From VAZQ01 sp045811525 (GTDB lineage: Bacteria; Pseudomonadota; Alphaproteobacteria; Rhizobiales; Xanthobacteraceae): 64,000 nt of DNA. The stretch is from assembly GCA_045811525.1 (NCBI GenBank), contig JBJMTV010000040.1:1-64000 (forward strand), in the 5' to 3' direction. Position numbers and translations under genes: made by a program. Shown in pieces: positions 7,406 through 15,900 of the stretch. Under the pieces are notes generated by a model. The model was given only the letters and a program-made list of their open reading frames with translations. It did no database searches and was not told where the DNA came from. Every line of letters starts with the position of its first letter. Positions within the stretch are counted from its first letter, which is position 1.

Positions 7406-8711
7406 GGCTTGCTTCCCACGGCCGTGGCATTGTCACGCCCTTTGGTGGGCGCTTACCAAGCACCCTGGCGAGATGTCGCTCCCACGCTGACAGCGCAACG
7501 CGCTTCTCGTGCAGCCGGTCATGCTTGTCGTAGACGAGACCATGCACGTCGGCTGGCTGGTGAGCGGTCACGGCGAGACGATCCTCGCGCGGAATGCCAA
7601 GGGCAGCGAGGTTCGTCGTTACGGTGCGGCGCAAGTCGTGCGGCGTCGGCGGGGTTGCCTTCAGCGATTGCAGCGCCTCTGTGTTCACGTCCGACCTCGT
7701 CAGCTGTTCGATGCTGCGGCTGAGCGCGCGTGAGAGCGAATGTCGCGCGAGCGTCTTGCGGCTTAGGAATCGCGACGCGAAAACCCCTGTCCGATCCTCC
7801 TGCACCTTTCGCCGCGCGATTGCTGCGAGGAACAGCTCGCGGGCCATCGGCGCGAGCGGCACCACGTGCGTCTTGCTCGTCTTGCCCATCCGCGCCGCCG
7901 GGATTTCCCATTGGGCTCTGTTCGGGTCATCGAGGTTCCTCAGCTCGGCCTGCACGGCGCCCGCCACCTCGCCGGGCCGTTGCCCGGTAAGCAGGATCGC
8001 CTGCAGGGCGGCGCCGACGTCTCGGCTCATGCTGGTGGCCTCGTCGAGCGCTCGCCACAGCAGACGCAGCTCGTCATCGGAAAGTGTCCGGTCCCTCGCC
8101 TTTTCCTTCGCGCGCTTCTTGAGCCGCGTGATCGGGTTGCCGTCGAGCAGCTCGTCCTCAACCGCCCAATTAAAGAGCGTGACGAGCACGCTCTGTGTTC
8201 GGTTCGCGCTCACCGGGGCGGATTGCTTGATCTCGTCCAGCAGCGAGATCACATCACGACGGGAAATAGACGCGGCTTCGCGCTCGCCCCACTTTTCACG
8301 TGGCCGCTTGAGGTAGTCCCGATCGTTTCGCCAGGACGATTTACGCGGCTTCGCATATTCGTCGATGTAGCGCTCGGCCAGGCGCTCGAAGGTAAGAGCG
8401 TTGTTGGCGGCGGCGCGCTTGACCATACGCTCGCCCTGCGGGTCAGCGCCGTCGATTACGTTAGCGCGGTGCTTGACAGCCCGTTCCCGAGCGGCAGCCA
8501 AGCCAAGGTCAGCCACGCTCCCCAGCGTTATGCGCCGGTAGCCTGCACCCTCGCGCGGCCGGTATCGGTAACTCCAAGACGCGGCGCCCGTCGAGCTGAT
8601 TCGAATGCATAGACCCGGGGTCTTCGCATCCCAGTATTCCTGACGACCTGTTGGCGGCGGACAGGTTCGCAGTCTTTCGACGAAGGCTGCCGTGAGTGCC
8701 TGGACAGTCAT
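7395..8711 (-). CDS. P4-type tyrosine integrase
   Basis: A 438-residue site-specific recombinase from the ATG at 8711 (MTVQALTAAF); the frame is open to 8840 but the extension looks non-coding. Residues 1-100 form the arm-binding DUF4102-like domain (YWDAKTPGLCIRIS, SWSYRYRP). The core shows TGQRPGE with Arg245, HDLRR with His358 and Arg361, His384 in VTAHQ, and the presumed nucleophile Tyr394 in VYDKHDRLHEK. All catalytic positions are present, so it looks functional. It starts about 165 bases from the tRNA-end fragment at 8876-8910, the expected arrangement for an island inserted in a tRNA gene. Confidence 0.9.
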   Translation of the reverse strand: MTVQALTAAFVERLRTCPPPTGRQEYWDAKTPGLCIRISSTGAASWSYRYRPREGAGYRRITLGSVADLGLAAARERAVKHRANVIDGADPQGERMVKRAAANNALTFERLAERYIDEYAKPRKSSWRNDRDYLKRPREKWGEREAASISRRDVISLLDEIKQSAPVSANRTQSVLVTLFNWAVEDELLDGNPITRLKKRAKEKARDRTLSDDELRLLWRALDEATSMSRDVGAALQAILLTGQRPGEVAGAVQAELRNLDDPNRAQWEIPAARMGKTSKTHVVPLAPMARELFLAAIARRKVQEDRTGVFASRFLSRKTLARHSLSRALSRSIEQLTRSDVNTEALQSLKATPPTPHDLRRTVTTNLAALGIPREDRLAVTAHQPADVHGLVYDKHDRLHEKRVALSAWERHLARVLGKRPPKGVTMPRPWEASHGL

Positions 8712-8875
8712 GTTGACTGGGGCTCCAAAGTACTGCTGGGGGTTCAACGGGGGTGCAAAAAGCCGAAATTCCCTGCACCCCCGTGAAATGACGTGAACTG
8801 ATAAAAGCCCGCAGGGCAAGCTAAATGAAAGGGTATGCACTAGTCTGAAAGCGCGTGTAGATAGTCTGGGGGACT

Positions 8876-8910
8876 GGGGGTCCCGAGTTCAAATCTCGGC
8901 GCTCCGACCA
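8876..8910 (+). other. tRNA 3'-end fragment, probable island attachment site
   Basis: The sequence holds a complete T-arm (CCGAG-TTCAAAT-CTCGG), a 3' acceptor strand CGCTCCG, discriminator A and CCA, but no D-arm, anticodon stem or 5' acceptor strand upstream. The missing partner would be CGGAGCG, which fits proline tRNAs, though that identity is inference. Since the fragment reads on the plus strand, the intact tRNA should lie beyond the left edge of the window and everything between is the island. Confidence 0.7.
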
Positions 8911-9026
8911 ACTACAGGCGGTTTTGCGGGTACTAATTTACGGGATAACGTTTCGGATGAACGGCACGCCCGCGATCCCCTGATTCTTCAGAAACCCTGA
9001 TCCGGGCTCGGTTGGGCCGATCAATT

Positions 9027-9407
9027 TCAGGGCGGCTCAAGGTGAGCCCACGTGCACGCTCCCGCAAGCCCTCTCGCAATGCCCTGCGTCTTCTTTCCTT
9101 GTACTTCCGCGTGCGCCGGGTTGTCTGCTCTTGGCGTATGTACCACTGATAATGGAATGGCCCGAGCAGCACGTGCCTCGAACCTCGCCAGAGAGTAACC
9201 GACATGATTCCGGAGTGAGAAACTCCAATCTAATCCGTGCTGTTGCAAGATGGGCTCGGCGTCCACCGACATGTTTGGATCCTTGAATGCGGCGCTGGAG
9301 GGTCTCCGGACTCCCCCCAGGTTCTTGTGCTCGACGATTTGATCGGATCGAATCCGTCTGAGTAGGCCAGCATCGTCGGCAATCGAACCATCGTCGACGG
9401 CGGGCAT
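9027..9407 (-). CDS. Hypothetical protein, third gene of the TIGR04255 cassette
   Basis: A 126-residue protein of a recurrent but uncharacterised type. Visible landmarks are a front part like LLRRIRSDQIVEHKNLGG, RRPSSAAFKDPNMSVDAEP, then WSFSLRNHVGYSLARFEA, PLSVVHTPRADNPAHAEVQG and KKTQGIARG. The conserved R, H, E and K residues could form an active or binding site, but none is established. It starts 13 bases after the gene upstream and is the last gene of the three-gene operon, next to the attachment-site remnant. Function unknown. Confidence 0.6.
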   Translation of the reverse strand: MPAVDDGSIADDAGLLRRIRSDQIVEHKNLGGVRRPSSAAFKDPNMSVDAEPILQQHGLDWSFSLRNHVGYSLARFEARAARAIPLSVVHTPRADNPAHAEVQGKKTQGIARGLAGACTWAHLEPP

Positions 9408-9420
9408 GTTTCGCGGCGTT

Positions 9421-9894
9421 TCATCTCGTTGTAAGTAGCGCGATCGGTTGCTTTAGGTCCGAGAAATCATCGCTGAGGACCCGTGAAAGAGGTTGAGAGT
9501 TAGGATCTTGATGATCTTGGAACCAAAGCTCCCACTCGTAAGGCGCCGTAATGTGCAGTTCTAAGTCGATTCCTTTTTCGTGCCACTCAAGTTGAACGCC
9601 GCCGACTGACGACGGGACGATCTGCGGAGGCGGAGTCCTCGGGCGCATCACCCCGTTCAGTATTTCAAGCGCGAAATGTCCTGCATCTCTGCGAATCGGT
9701 GGAGCGTCGTAGCTGTCCCACCCCGGGAGCATACCCGCCAAGGCGACGAGAGCGGGCACAACCTCCACTTCCCATTTGCGCTCGGGATCGTCGAGTTGGG
9801 CGTAAAGGTTCGGAAAGCGGCTTCGCTTTACGGCAGCTTGATCGAACTCAGTCCCGTCCTTGTAGTCATCACGTCGGGCGCTAGTTGCGGCCAT
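9421..9894 (-). CDS. Hypothetical protein, second gene of the TIGR04255 cassette
   Basis: A 157-residue protein with the landmark GMLPGWDSYDAPPIRRDA, followed by a beta-rich part (PPPQIVPSSVGGVQLEWHEKGIDLELHI). The GWD-Y-A-PI pattern recurs in small hypothetical proteins that neighbour TIGR04255 genes, as far as I recall. There is no signal or membrane segment. It overlaps the TIGR04255 gene by 14 bases and is followed after 13 bases by the 126-residue gene, so the three are one transcription unit. Function unknown. Confidence 0.65.
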   Translation of the reverse strand: MAATSARRDDYKDGTEFDQAAVKRSRFPNLYAQLDDPERKWEVEVVPALVALAGMLPGWDSYDAPPIRRDAGHFALEILNGVMRPRTPPPQIVPSSVGGVQLEWHEKGIDLELHITAPYEWELWFQDHQDPNSQPLSRVLSDDFSDLKQPIALLTTR

Positions 9895-10837
9895 TTGTGC
9901 GTCCCCAAATCAAGTGCATGGAAGGTTGAGTGACTGCCGCAAACATCTTCACAACTGCCCGTCTCCCGAAATCGAAAAACTGGAACGCTGACGCGACAGT
10001 CTCTTCCCTGGGTCGGCCCCTGGCAGTGATGTCGAGCCTAATCGCTTGTTTGGATGGATCTGATCTGAGCACCGCGGGCTGAAAGACAACATGTACGCGG
10101 CCTACATGCTTGCTCGCCTCGACCAGCTTGAAGCGCAGCTGCACTCGAGCGTCTTCAAACTCGGCATCTGTCTCTTCGCTGAGCTCTCCTCGCCAAAGCG
10201 GGCTAATCTCTTCAAACCGATCATGTATATGCTCACCCCCAACAGACAGAATGACGTTGCTGTACGTTACTTCGCATTGATTGGGCCGGATTTCGCCTAT
10301 CTGCTCCTTCTTTACGAAGTCGCTGAAGCGATCCACTTCCTTGCTAAAGCGGTCCCGCAACGTTTCGTATCGCGGATAGATCAGCTCTCCATCGCGCTTC
10401 CGCCAATTATGAATTATTCGATCCTGCTGAACCTGAAGTAGATCTGGCTCACCGTTCTTTTCTAGCCAATATCGTGGGAGGGGTGGGGTCAGAAATTGCT
10501 CCAGCCGCACCGACAGCCCGTCAGATGCAACTTTACCGAACGTTTCGAAGACCGGCTCAATTGTACTCTGCTCACTGATGTTCGGGTATTCGTTCCTAAA
10601 CAGCGTCCACAGAAGGCCGATATGGTAGCTCTTCAACTTCTCAAGAGCGCCGAATTGCAACGATAAGATGACCTCAGTGACGGGGGGGCGCTCGAAATCG
10701 GGCAGGTCAGCGGGCCTCGCCAAGGATTGTCTCCGGGCTGCTACAATCAACTCGAAAGGTGCCCTCCAAGAGGACGTGGAGAAGTCTGCCGACGAAATAT
10801 AGGAAGGTGCACCGTTCAATCGAAGGATCGGGGACAT
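9881..10837 (-). CDS. TIGR04255 family protein
   Basis: The family is recognised from PDFERPPVTEVILSLQFG, YHIGLLWTLFRNEYPNISEQ, the repeated pattern LLQVQQDRIIHNWRKRDGELIYPRYE, NQCEVTYSNVI and the C-terminal DFGRRAVVKMFAAVT.PSMHLIWGR. TIGR04255 proteins are about 250-270 residues, widespread on accessory DNA and uncharacterised. The start is uncertain: the ATG at 10837 gives 318 residues, while family alignment would favour a start near 10754, where TTG codons occur. The open frame continues upstream to 11239 but there it crosses a pseudogene. It leads a three-gene operon. Confidence 0.8.
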   Translation of the reverse strand: MSPILRLNGAPSYISSADFSTSSWRAPFELIVAARRQSLARPADLPDFERPPVTEVILSLQFGALEKLKSYHIGLLWTLFRNEYPNISEQSTIEPVFETFGKVASDGLSVRLEQFLTPPLPRYWLEKNGEPDLLQVQQDRIIHNWRKRDGELIYPRYETLRDRFSKEVDRFSDFVKKEQIGEIRPNQCEVTYSNVILSVGGEHIHDRFEEISPLWRGELSEETDAEFEDARVQLRFKLVEASKHVGRVHVVFQPAVLRSDPSKQAIRLDITARGRPREETVASAFQFFDFGRRAVVKMFAAVTQPSMHLIWGRTNGRN

Positions 10838-10983
10838 TTCGCCGCGTGACCTACCGAAAAGCAAGGGCCAAAACGAATCCAGGCCTCCTCGGCACCCTGG
10901 GTAATCTGTCGGTCCGGGACGAGGTAGCGCTGGGAGGCACCACGTTTTAGAATGACCTCGGCTGTGGCGCTTGCGGGTCGCAA

Positions 10984-11257
10984 TTAGGTGGCCCTCACCT
11001 GGTGCGTTTTCCGGTTCTTGAGCCTCGGCTGGGCGCGCGCGAGCGCCTCGAGATTTTCCACCACGACCAGCCCGAGCACGCCGAGCATCGGACCTACGTG
11101 CAGGTGCCCAAATTTCTGATACGTGAATTGGCCAAATTTTTGGAGAAGTGGCCCGACACGAATCCGGCCAGTTCATCGATAGTAAGCCCTGCCACGTCGA
11201 GTTCATCTGCTCGAGCACGAAGCGCGGAGACAAGTTCATCGTAGGTGAGGAGGGTGA
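10984..11257 (-). pseudogene. Broken small DNA-binding (HTH-like) gene
   Basis: Two adjacent frames together read like one small regulator. The first gives TLLTYDELVSALRARADEL and DVAGLTIDELAGFVSGHFSKN and runs into a TAG after NLGT. The next frame continues with VGPMLGVLGLVVVENLEALA and RAQPRLKNRKTHQVRAT to a TAA at 10984. No good start codon precedes the first part. I recall intact proteins of this shape (about 85-90 residues) in Bradyrhizobium. The frameshift and lost start make this a decayed gene. Confidence 0.5.
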
Positions 11258-11308
11258 CTACCTAGTTGCGCAAGCGCTGCTCCCCGTGCGCTGACTTGGG
11301 ATCTCGGA

Positions 11309-11593
11309 TAAAGGACGGCCCTCACTTTGTCGCGAATTTCCGAATTCAACGGCGACCGTCTCGCGCGAGCCATTGCAGCCACATTCGCCAGACGTAAGAC
11401 GGCGATACCTGCAGAGCTTCCGGATGGGCTCACGCCCGCCTTTGCAGATGACCAGATCAAGGTGCAGCAGTGGAATGCATTTATCGCCGACGTTGCGTTT
11501 CAACCCGGTACGCTGGCAGAGACTACCAAAGACTTCGCTAGCTTCCTGATGTCACATGCGGCAACAGCGCCCAGCCTGGGTGGCGGCACTTAG
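11309..11593 (+). pseudogene. C-terminal remnant of an AbiEii-type nucleotidyltransferase toxin
   Basis: About 94 codons open from a stop at about 11306. The translation SEFNGDRLARAIAATFARRK, then PDGLTPAFADDQIKVQQWNAF, matches the C-terminal helical part of AbiEii/AbiGii toxins (pattern F-G--LA-AI-ATF-RR-T--P-----LT--FA-D--K--QW-AF). The nucleotidyltransferase domain with its GSRA and DxD motifs is absent upstream, so this is a truncated, dead gene. It marks the area as a place where defence or toxin modules have come and gone. Confidence 0.55.
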
Positions 11594-11668
11594 TTGCCCG
11601 CCCCGCAGCTGTTCATCCGCTCATTGCCAGCGCGCTTGCAGCGGCTGTAACCAGCACGGCGGTACGGG

Positions 11669-11688
11669 TGTTACAGCCCGCTGTAACA
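11669..11688. promoter_or_regulatory. Perfect palindrome TGTTACAG-CCCG-CTGTAACA, possible operator
   Basis: An eight-base perfect inverted repeat with a four-base spacer. An extra half-site CTGTAAC lies 24 bases upstream at 11645-11651. It sits in the 266-base gap between the AbiEii remnant (end 11593) and the 24-residue membrane gene (start 11860), a suitable place for an operator. The binding protein is unknown. Confidence 0.35.
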
Positions 11689-11859
11689 AGCAGGAGCTTG
11701 CCGCCCCCTGAGCGGCGGAAGGTTCGACACCGAACGCCTTGACGAGGCCGGGAGTAAGCTGGGGGAAGCCCGGCTGTTCTACGGAACCTTTCGGTGTTTT
11801 GCCGGTTTCTCCTGCCGTCCGACGGGCGCGGCTCGTCTATCGCCACGAGAGGCAACACC

Positions 11860-11934
11860 ATGCAAGGCCTGATCTACCTCATCGGCTTGATCGTCGTGAT
11901 CCTGGCGATCCTGTCCTTCTTCGGCCTGCGCTAA
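11860..11934 (+). CDS. 24-residue small membrane protein
   Basis: The reading frame from ATG to TAA encodes a single hydrophobic segment, MQGLIYLIGLIVVILAILSF followed by FGLR. A ribosome-binding sequence GAGAGG lies eight bases before the ATG. One-span proteins of this length and composition are common in alphaproteobacteria and usually pass unannotated. It ends 22 bases before the next gene in the same direction, a four-span membrane protein, and is probably co-transcribed with it. Function unknown. Confidence 0.55.
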   Translation: MQGLIYLIGLIVVILAILSFFGLR

Positions 11935-11956
11935 AGCGCTGCTGGAGGCTCACCCC

Positions 11957-12814
11957 GTGACCAATCTCGACACCCGACCGATCACGCCGACCGACACTGG
12001 AGGCGTGGTCTACCTGCAATGGGGCCCGATTATCGCCGGTACCCTGGCGGCGGCTGCGCTTGCCAGCCTGCTGCACAGCTTCGCCGCGGCGCTCGGGCTC
12101 GGGCTCGGCTCGGCCGCCCCGACCTGGCGCGATGTGTCGTTCGCGCTGGTCCTCCTCTCTGCGCTCTACCTCGTGCTGGTGGCGCTCGCGTCCTACGGCT
12201 TCGGCGGGTTCGTCGCCGGCCGTTTGCGCCAACGCGTGACCGGCACGCCCGAGGAGATGGCGTACCGCGATGGCATGCACGGGCTGATGGTGTGGGCGTT
12301 GGCAACCATCCTTACCGTGCTGCTCGCCTTGGCGGCGGCCAGCGCAGCGACTCGGCTCGCCGCGCCGGGATCCGCAAATACCGGACCAGGCGTGTCCGTC
12401 GCCGGCGAGAACATCATTGCCTATGACCTCGACCGCCTGTTTCGCAGTGACCGGAGGCCGGAAGGCGACATCAGCGCACAACGTGCCGAGGCGGCGCGCA
12501 TCCTGCTCACCACCTCGAGCCATCGGGGCATGACGCAGGAAGACCGCGCCTATCTGGTGCGCATGGTCGGGACGCGCACCGGGCTCGCCGGTCCCGATGC
12601 CGAGCGGCGGGTCGACGATGTGGCGGCGCGCGCCAAGCAGAACATCCAGCGCGCGCGCGCAAGCTCGGTCATCCTCGCTTTCGCGCTCGGAGCATCCTCG
12701 CTCCTGGGCGCCGCGGCGGCCTGGTTGGCGGCGGGCGCGGGCGGGCGCATTCGCGACGGCATCGACACGCCGTCCTCGATGTGGGACTGGGGCCGTCACG
12801 CGGAATATCGCTGA
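11957..12814 (+). CDS. Uncharacterised four-span membrane protein
   Basis: A 285-residue inner-membrane protein of a type often labelled PhnA-like in rhizobial genomes, a name without functional support. Likely membrane spans are near residues 24-50, 60-85, 107-131 and 237-262. Between spans three and four lies a soluble loop of about 100 residues (YDLDRLFRSDRRPEGD, RGMTQEDRAYLVRMV, RVDDVAARAKQN). The short cytoplasmic end is YRxGMHG-adjacent and charged. It follows the 24-residue membrane gene and is followed by a strong hairpin at 12820. Confidence 0.65.
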   Translation: MTNLDTRPITPTDTGGVVYLQWGPIIAGTLAAAALASLLHSFAAALGLGLGSAAPTWRDVSFALVLLSALYLVLVALASYGFGGFVAGRLRQRVTGTPEEMAYRDGMHGLMVWALATILTVLLALAAASAATRLAAPGSANTGPGVSVAGENIIAYDLDRLFRSDRRPEGDISAQRAEAARILLTTSSHRGMTQEDRAYLVRMVGTRTGLAGPDAERRVDDVAARAKQNIQRARASSVILAFALGASSLLGAAAAWLAAGAGGRIRDGIDTPSSMWDWGRHAEYR

Positions 12815-12819
12815 AGGCG

Positions 12820-12851
12820 TGGCCCGGTTCGCCGGGCCACAGTTCATTTTG
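12820..12851 (+). terminator. Hairpin terminator after the membrane-protein gene
   Basis: TGGCCCGG-TTCG-CCGGGCCA forms a perfect eight-base-pair stem with a UUCG tetraloop at 12820-12839, followed by a moderately T-rich tail. It lies five bases after the stop of the four-span protein and separates it from the convergent RND permease gene. Confidence 0.6.
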
Positions 12852-12949
12852 CCGCCGGCTGACCGGCTTGGTGCATTCGCGAAGCGCCGGCCGAGAGCGG
12901 CGTCGGCGCCTCAGCATACCCCCCGCTTTATTCCCTTTCGGCGCGAGCG

Positions 12950-15900
12950 CTACTCCGCGGCAATGGCCGTCGGCCGCTCCGCGTGCTCGGTCACCTCGCG
13001 CAACTGCGGCTCGAGGCGTCGCTTGAGCATCCGATCGACGCGGTCCAGATAGATGTACACGACCGGCGTGATGTAGAGCGTCAGGAGCTGAGAGAGCACG
13101 AGTCCGCCGACCACCGCCACTCCGAGCGGCTGGCGCAGCTCGGCGCCGGCACCTGTGCCGAGTGCAATCGGCAGAGTGCCGAAAATCGCAGCAAATGTCG
13201 TCATCATGATCGGCCGGAAGCGCAGCACCGCCGCCTCACGGATGGCCGCCTCGGCGGACAGACCGACGCGACGCCGCTCGACCGCGAAGTCGATCATCAT
13301 GATCGCATTCTTCTTCACGATGCCGACCAGCATCACGATGCCGATCATGGCAATGACCGAAAGATCCATCTTGAACAGCATCAGCACCAGCAGCGCGCCG
13401 ACCCCGGCCGACGGCAAGCCGGAGATGATGGTGATTGGATGGATGAAGCTTTCATAGAGGACGCCGAGCACCACATAGGCGGCGAAAATCGCGGCGAGAA
13501 CGAGAATGCCTTGCCCTTTGAGCGACTCCTGAAAGACCTGCGCGCCACCCTGGAAGCCCGTATTCACCGTGATCGGCAGACGTGAATCGCGCTCGATCTG
13601 GCGCACCGCGTCCTGCGCCTGGCCGAGCGAGAAGCCGGGCAACAGGTTGAAGGAGATGGTCACAGCGGGCTGGTTGCCCTGGTGATTGACCTGCAATGGC
13701 CCGACCGTCGGCACCATGCGCGCCACCGCGGAAATGGGAATGGCCGTGCCGGAAGGCACGCCAGTGCCGCTGATTCCGGCGCCGGGTGCGTTTCCTCCGC
13801 CACCCACGGAACCCCCGCCGACATTGGTCTTCACGAAAATGTTCTGCAGCTGCGACGGGTCCGCCTGGAACTGCGGCAAGCTCTCCAGGATCACCTGATA
13901 GTCATTGGTTGGCGTATAAATGGTCGCGACCTGCCGCGCGCCGAAAGCATCGAACAGCTCCTGACGGACCTGATCGATGGTCACTCCATAGACTGCGGCC
14001 TTCTCGCGATCGATCTCGACCTGCATCTGCGGGTTCTTGATGTAGAGATCAATCGACACATCGGCGAGCCCGGGAACCTCGGCGATCTTGTCGCGCATCT
14101 CGGGCGCCACGCGATAAAGCGTCTCAGTATCGCTGGAGGTGAGCGTGTATTGCCATTCGGCCTTGGAGATGCGGCCGGTGATGTTGATGTTCTGCACGTT
14201 CTGGAACGTGACCCGCATTCCCGGCACCATGTTGGTGGTGCGGCGCAGGCGTTGAATCACCTCGGTCGCGTTCTCACCGCGGTCTTTCCTCGGCTTGAGC
14301 GCAATGAACATGCGCCCTTGATTGAGCGTGGGATTGGGACCGCCGGCGCCGATGGTGGAATTGACGTAATCCACCGCCTTGTCGGCACGCAGGAGGGCCG
14401 AGACCTGGCGCTGCAGCACCGCCATCTGCCCGAACGAGATGTCAGAGGCGCCTTCGCTGGAGGCGGAGATGAAACCGGTGTCCTCGGTCGGGAAGAACCC
14501 CTTCGGGATGATGATGTAGAGCCACACGGTGGCTGCCAATGTGCACATCGTGATCAGCAGGGTGATGAATTTGTGCGCGATCACCCGCTCGAGCGACCAC
14601 TCGTAGGCGCGCAGCCAACCCCTGAACATCGCCTCGAACATCCGCAGCACGATGTTCTGCTTCTCGCCCTCGTGATGCATGCGCAGCACCCGCGCGCACA
14701 GCATGGGCGTGAGCGTCAGCGAGACGAAGCCGGAGACGATGATCGCCACAGCTATGGTCACGGCAAATTCGCGGAAGACGCGCCCCACCATGCCGCCCAT
14801 CAGCAGGACCGGGATGAACACCGCGATGAGCGAGAAGGTGATGGAGATGATGGTGAAGCCGATCTCGCGGGCGCCCTTCAGCGCCGCCTCGAACGGCCGC
14901 ATGCCGCCCTCGATGTGGCGCACGATGTTCTCGAGCATCACGATCGCGTCGTCGACCACGAAGCCGACCGACAGCGTCAGCGCAAGCAGCGTCATATTGT
15001 TGATGGAGAACCCGAACACGTACATGGCCGCGCAGGTGCCGATCAGTGACACCGGCACCGCGAGCGCGGGAATGATCGTGGCCGAGAGCGTGCGCAGGAA
15101 CAGGAAGATGACCATCACGACCAGGCAGATGGCGATCGCCAAGCTGTGCTGCACGTCGGCCACAGAATCACGGATCGAGATCGAGCGGTCGTTGAGCACC
15201 TCCATGTTGATGGAGGGCGGCACCAGCGCGCGATATTGCGGCAGCCGCTCACGCACCGAGTCGACGACCGCGACCGTGTTGGCATCGGGCTGGCGCTGGA
15301 TCGCCAGCACCACCGCGCGATTGTCGTTGAACCAGCTGGCGATGCGATCATTCTCGACGCTGTTCACTACGCGCGCCACCTGGTCGAGATAGATGGGGGC
15401 GCCATTGCGATAGGCCACCACCACCTTGCGGTATTCCTCGGCCTTGCTCATGGCGCCGGAAGCGGTGAGCGTGACGCTCTGGAGCGGGCCGTTCAATGTG
15501 CCGACGGGAGTATTGGAATTGGCCTTGGAGATGACGCTGCGGACATCCTCGAGCGAGACGTTGCGCGCCGCGGCGGCAACCGGATCAACCTGCACGCGGA
15601 CGGCAAATTTCTGGGCGCCATAGATCAGCACCTGCGCCACACCCGGCAGCTGTGAGATCTGCTGCGCCAACGTGGTCTCGCCGTACTCGTTGACCGCCGA
15701 CAAAGGCAGCGTCGGGGAGTTCAGGCTCACGTAGAGAACCGGAAAGTCGCCCGGGTTCACTTTGCGGAAGCTCGGTGGAGTCGTCATCTCGATCGGCAGG
15801 CGGCGCTGCGCAACGGACAGCGCCGTCTGCACATCGAGTGCGGCCCCATCGATGCTGCGATTGAGGTCGAACTGGATGGTAATCGAGGTGATTCCCAGGG

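Noticed and set aside
8840..8910. A complete tRNA gene.
   Set aside because: Only the T-arm and 3' acceptor strand are present; no D-arm, anticodon stem or matching 5' acceptor sequence upstream.
10838..11239. An N-terminal extension of the TIGR04255 protein.
   Set aside because: The extension reads Arg/Gly/Ala-rich and crosses a recognisable decayed gene in other frames; the family normally begins near the PPVTEV motif.
12922..12937. A further GGAATAAA on the minus strand as a third ECF promoter.
   Set aside because: No TCT lies at the 16-base spacing and it is located after the end of a gene, with no start downstream.
13682..15049. A 455-codon plus-strand frame within the first RND permease gene.
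   Set aside because: Antisense shadow with His/Arg/Asp-rich, motif-free translation.
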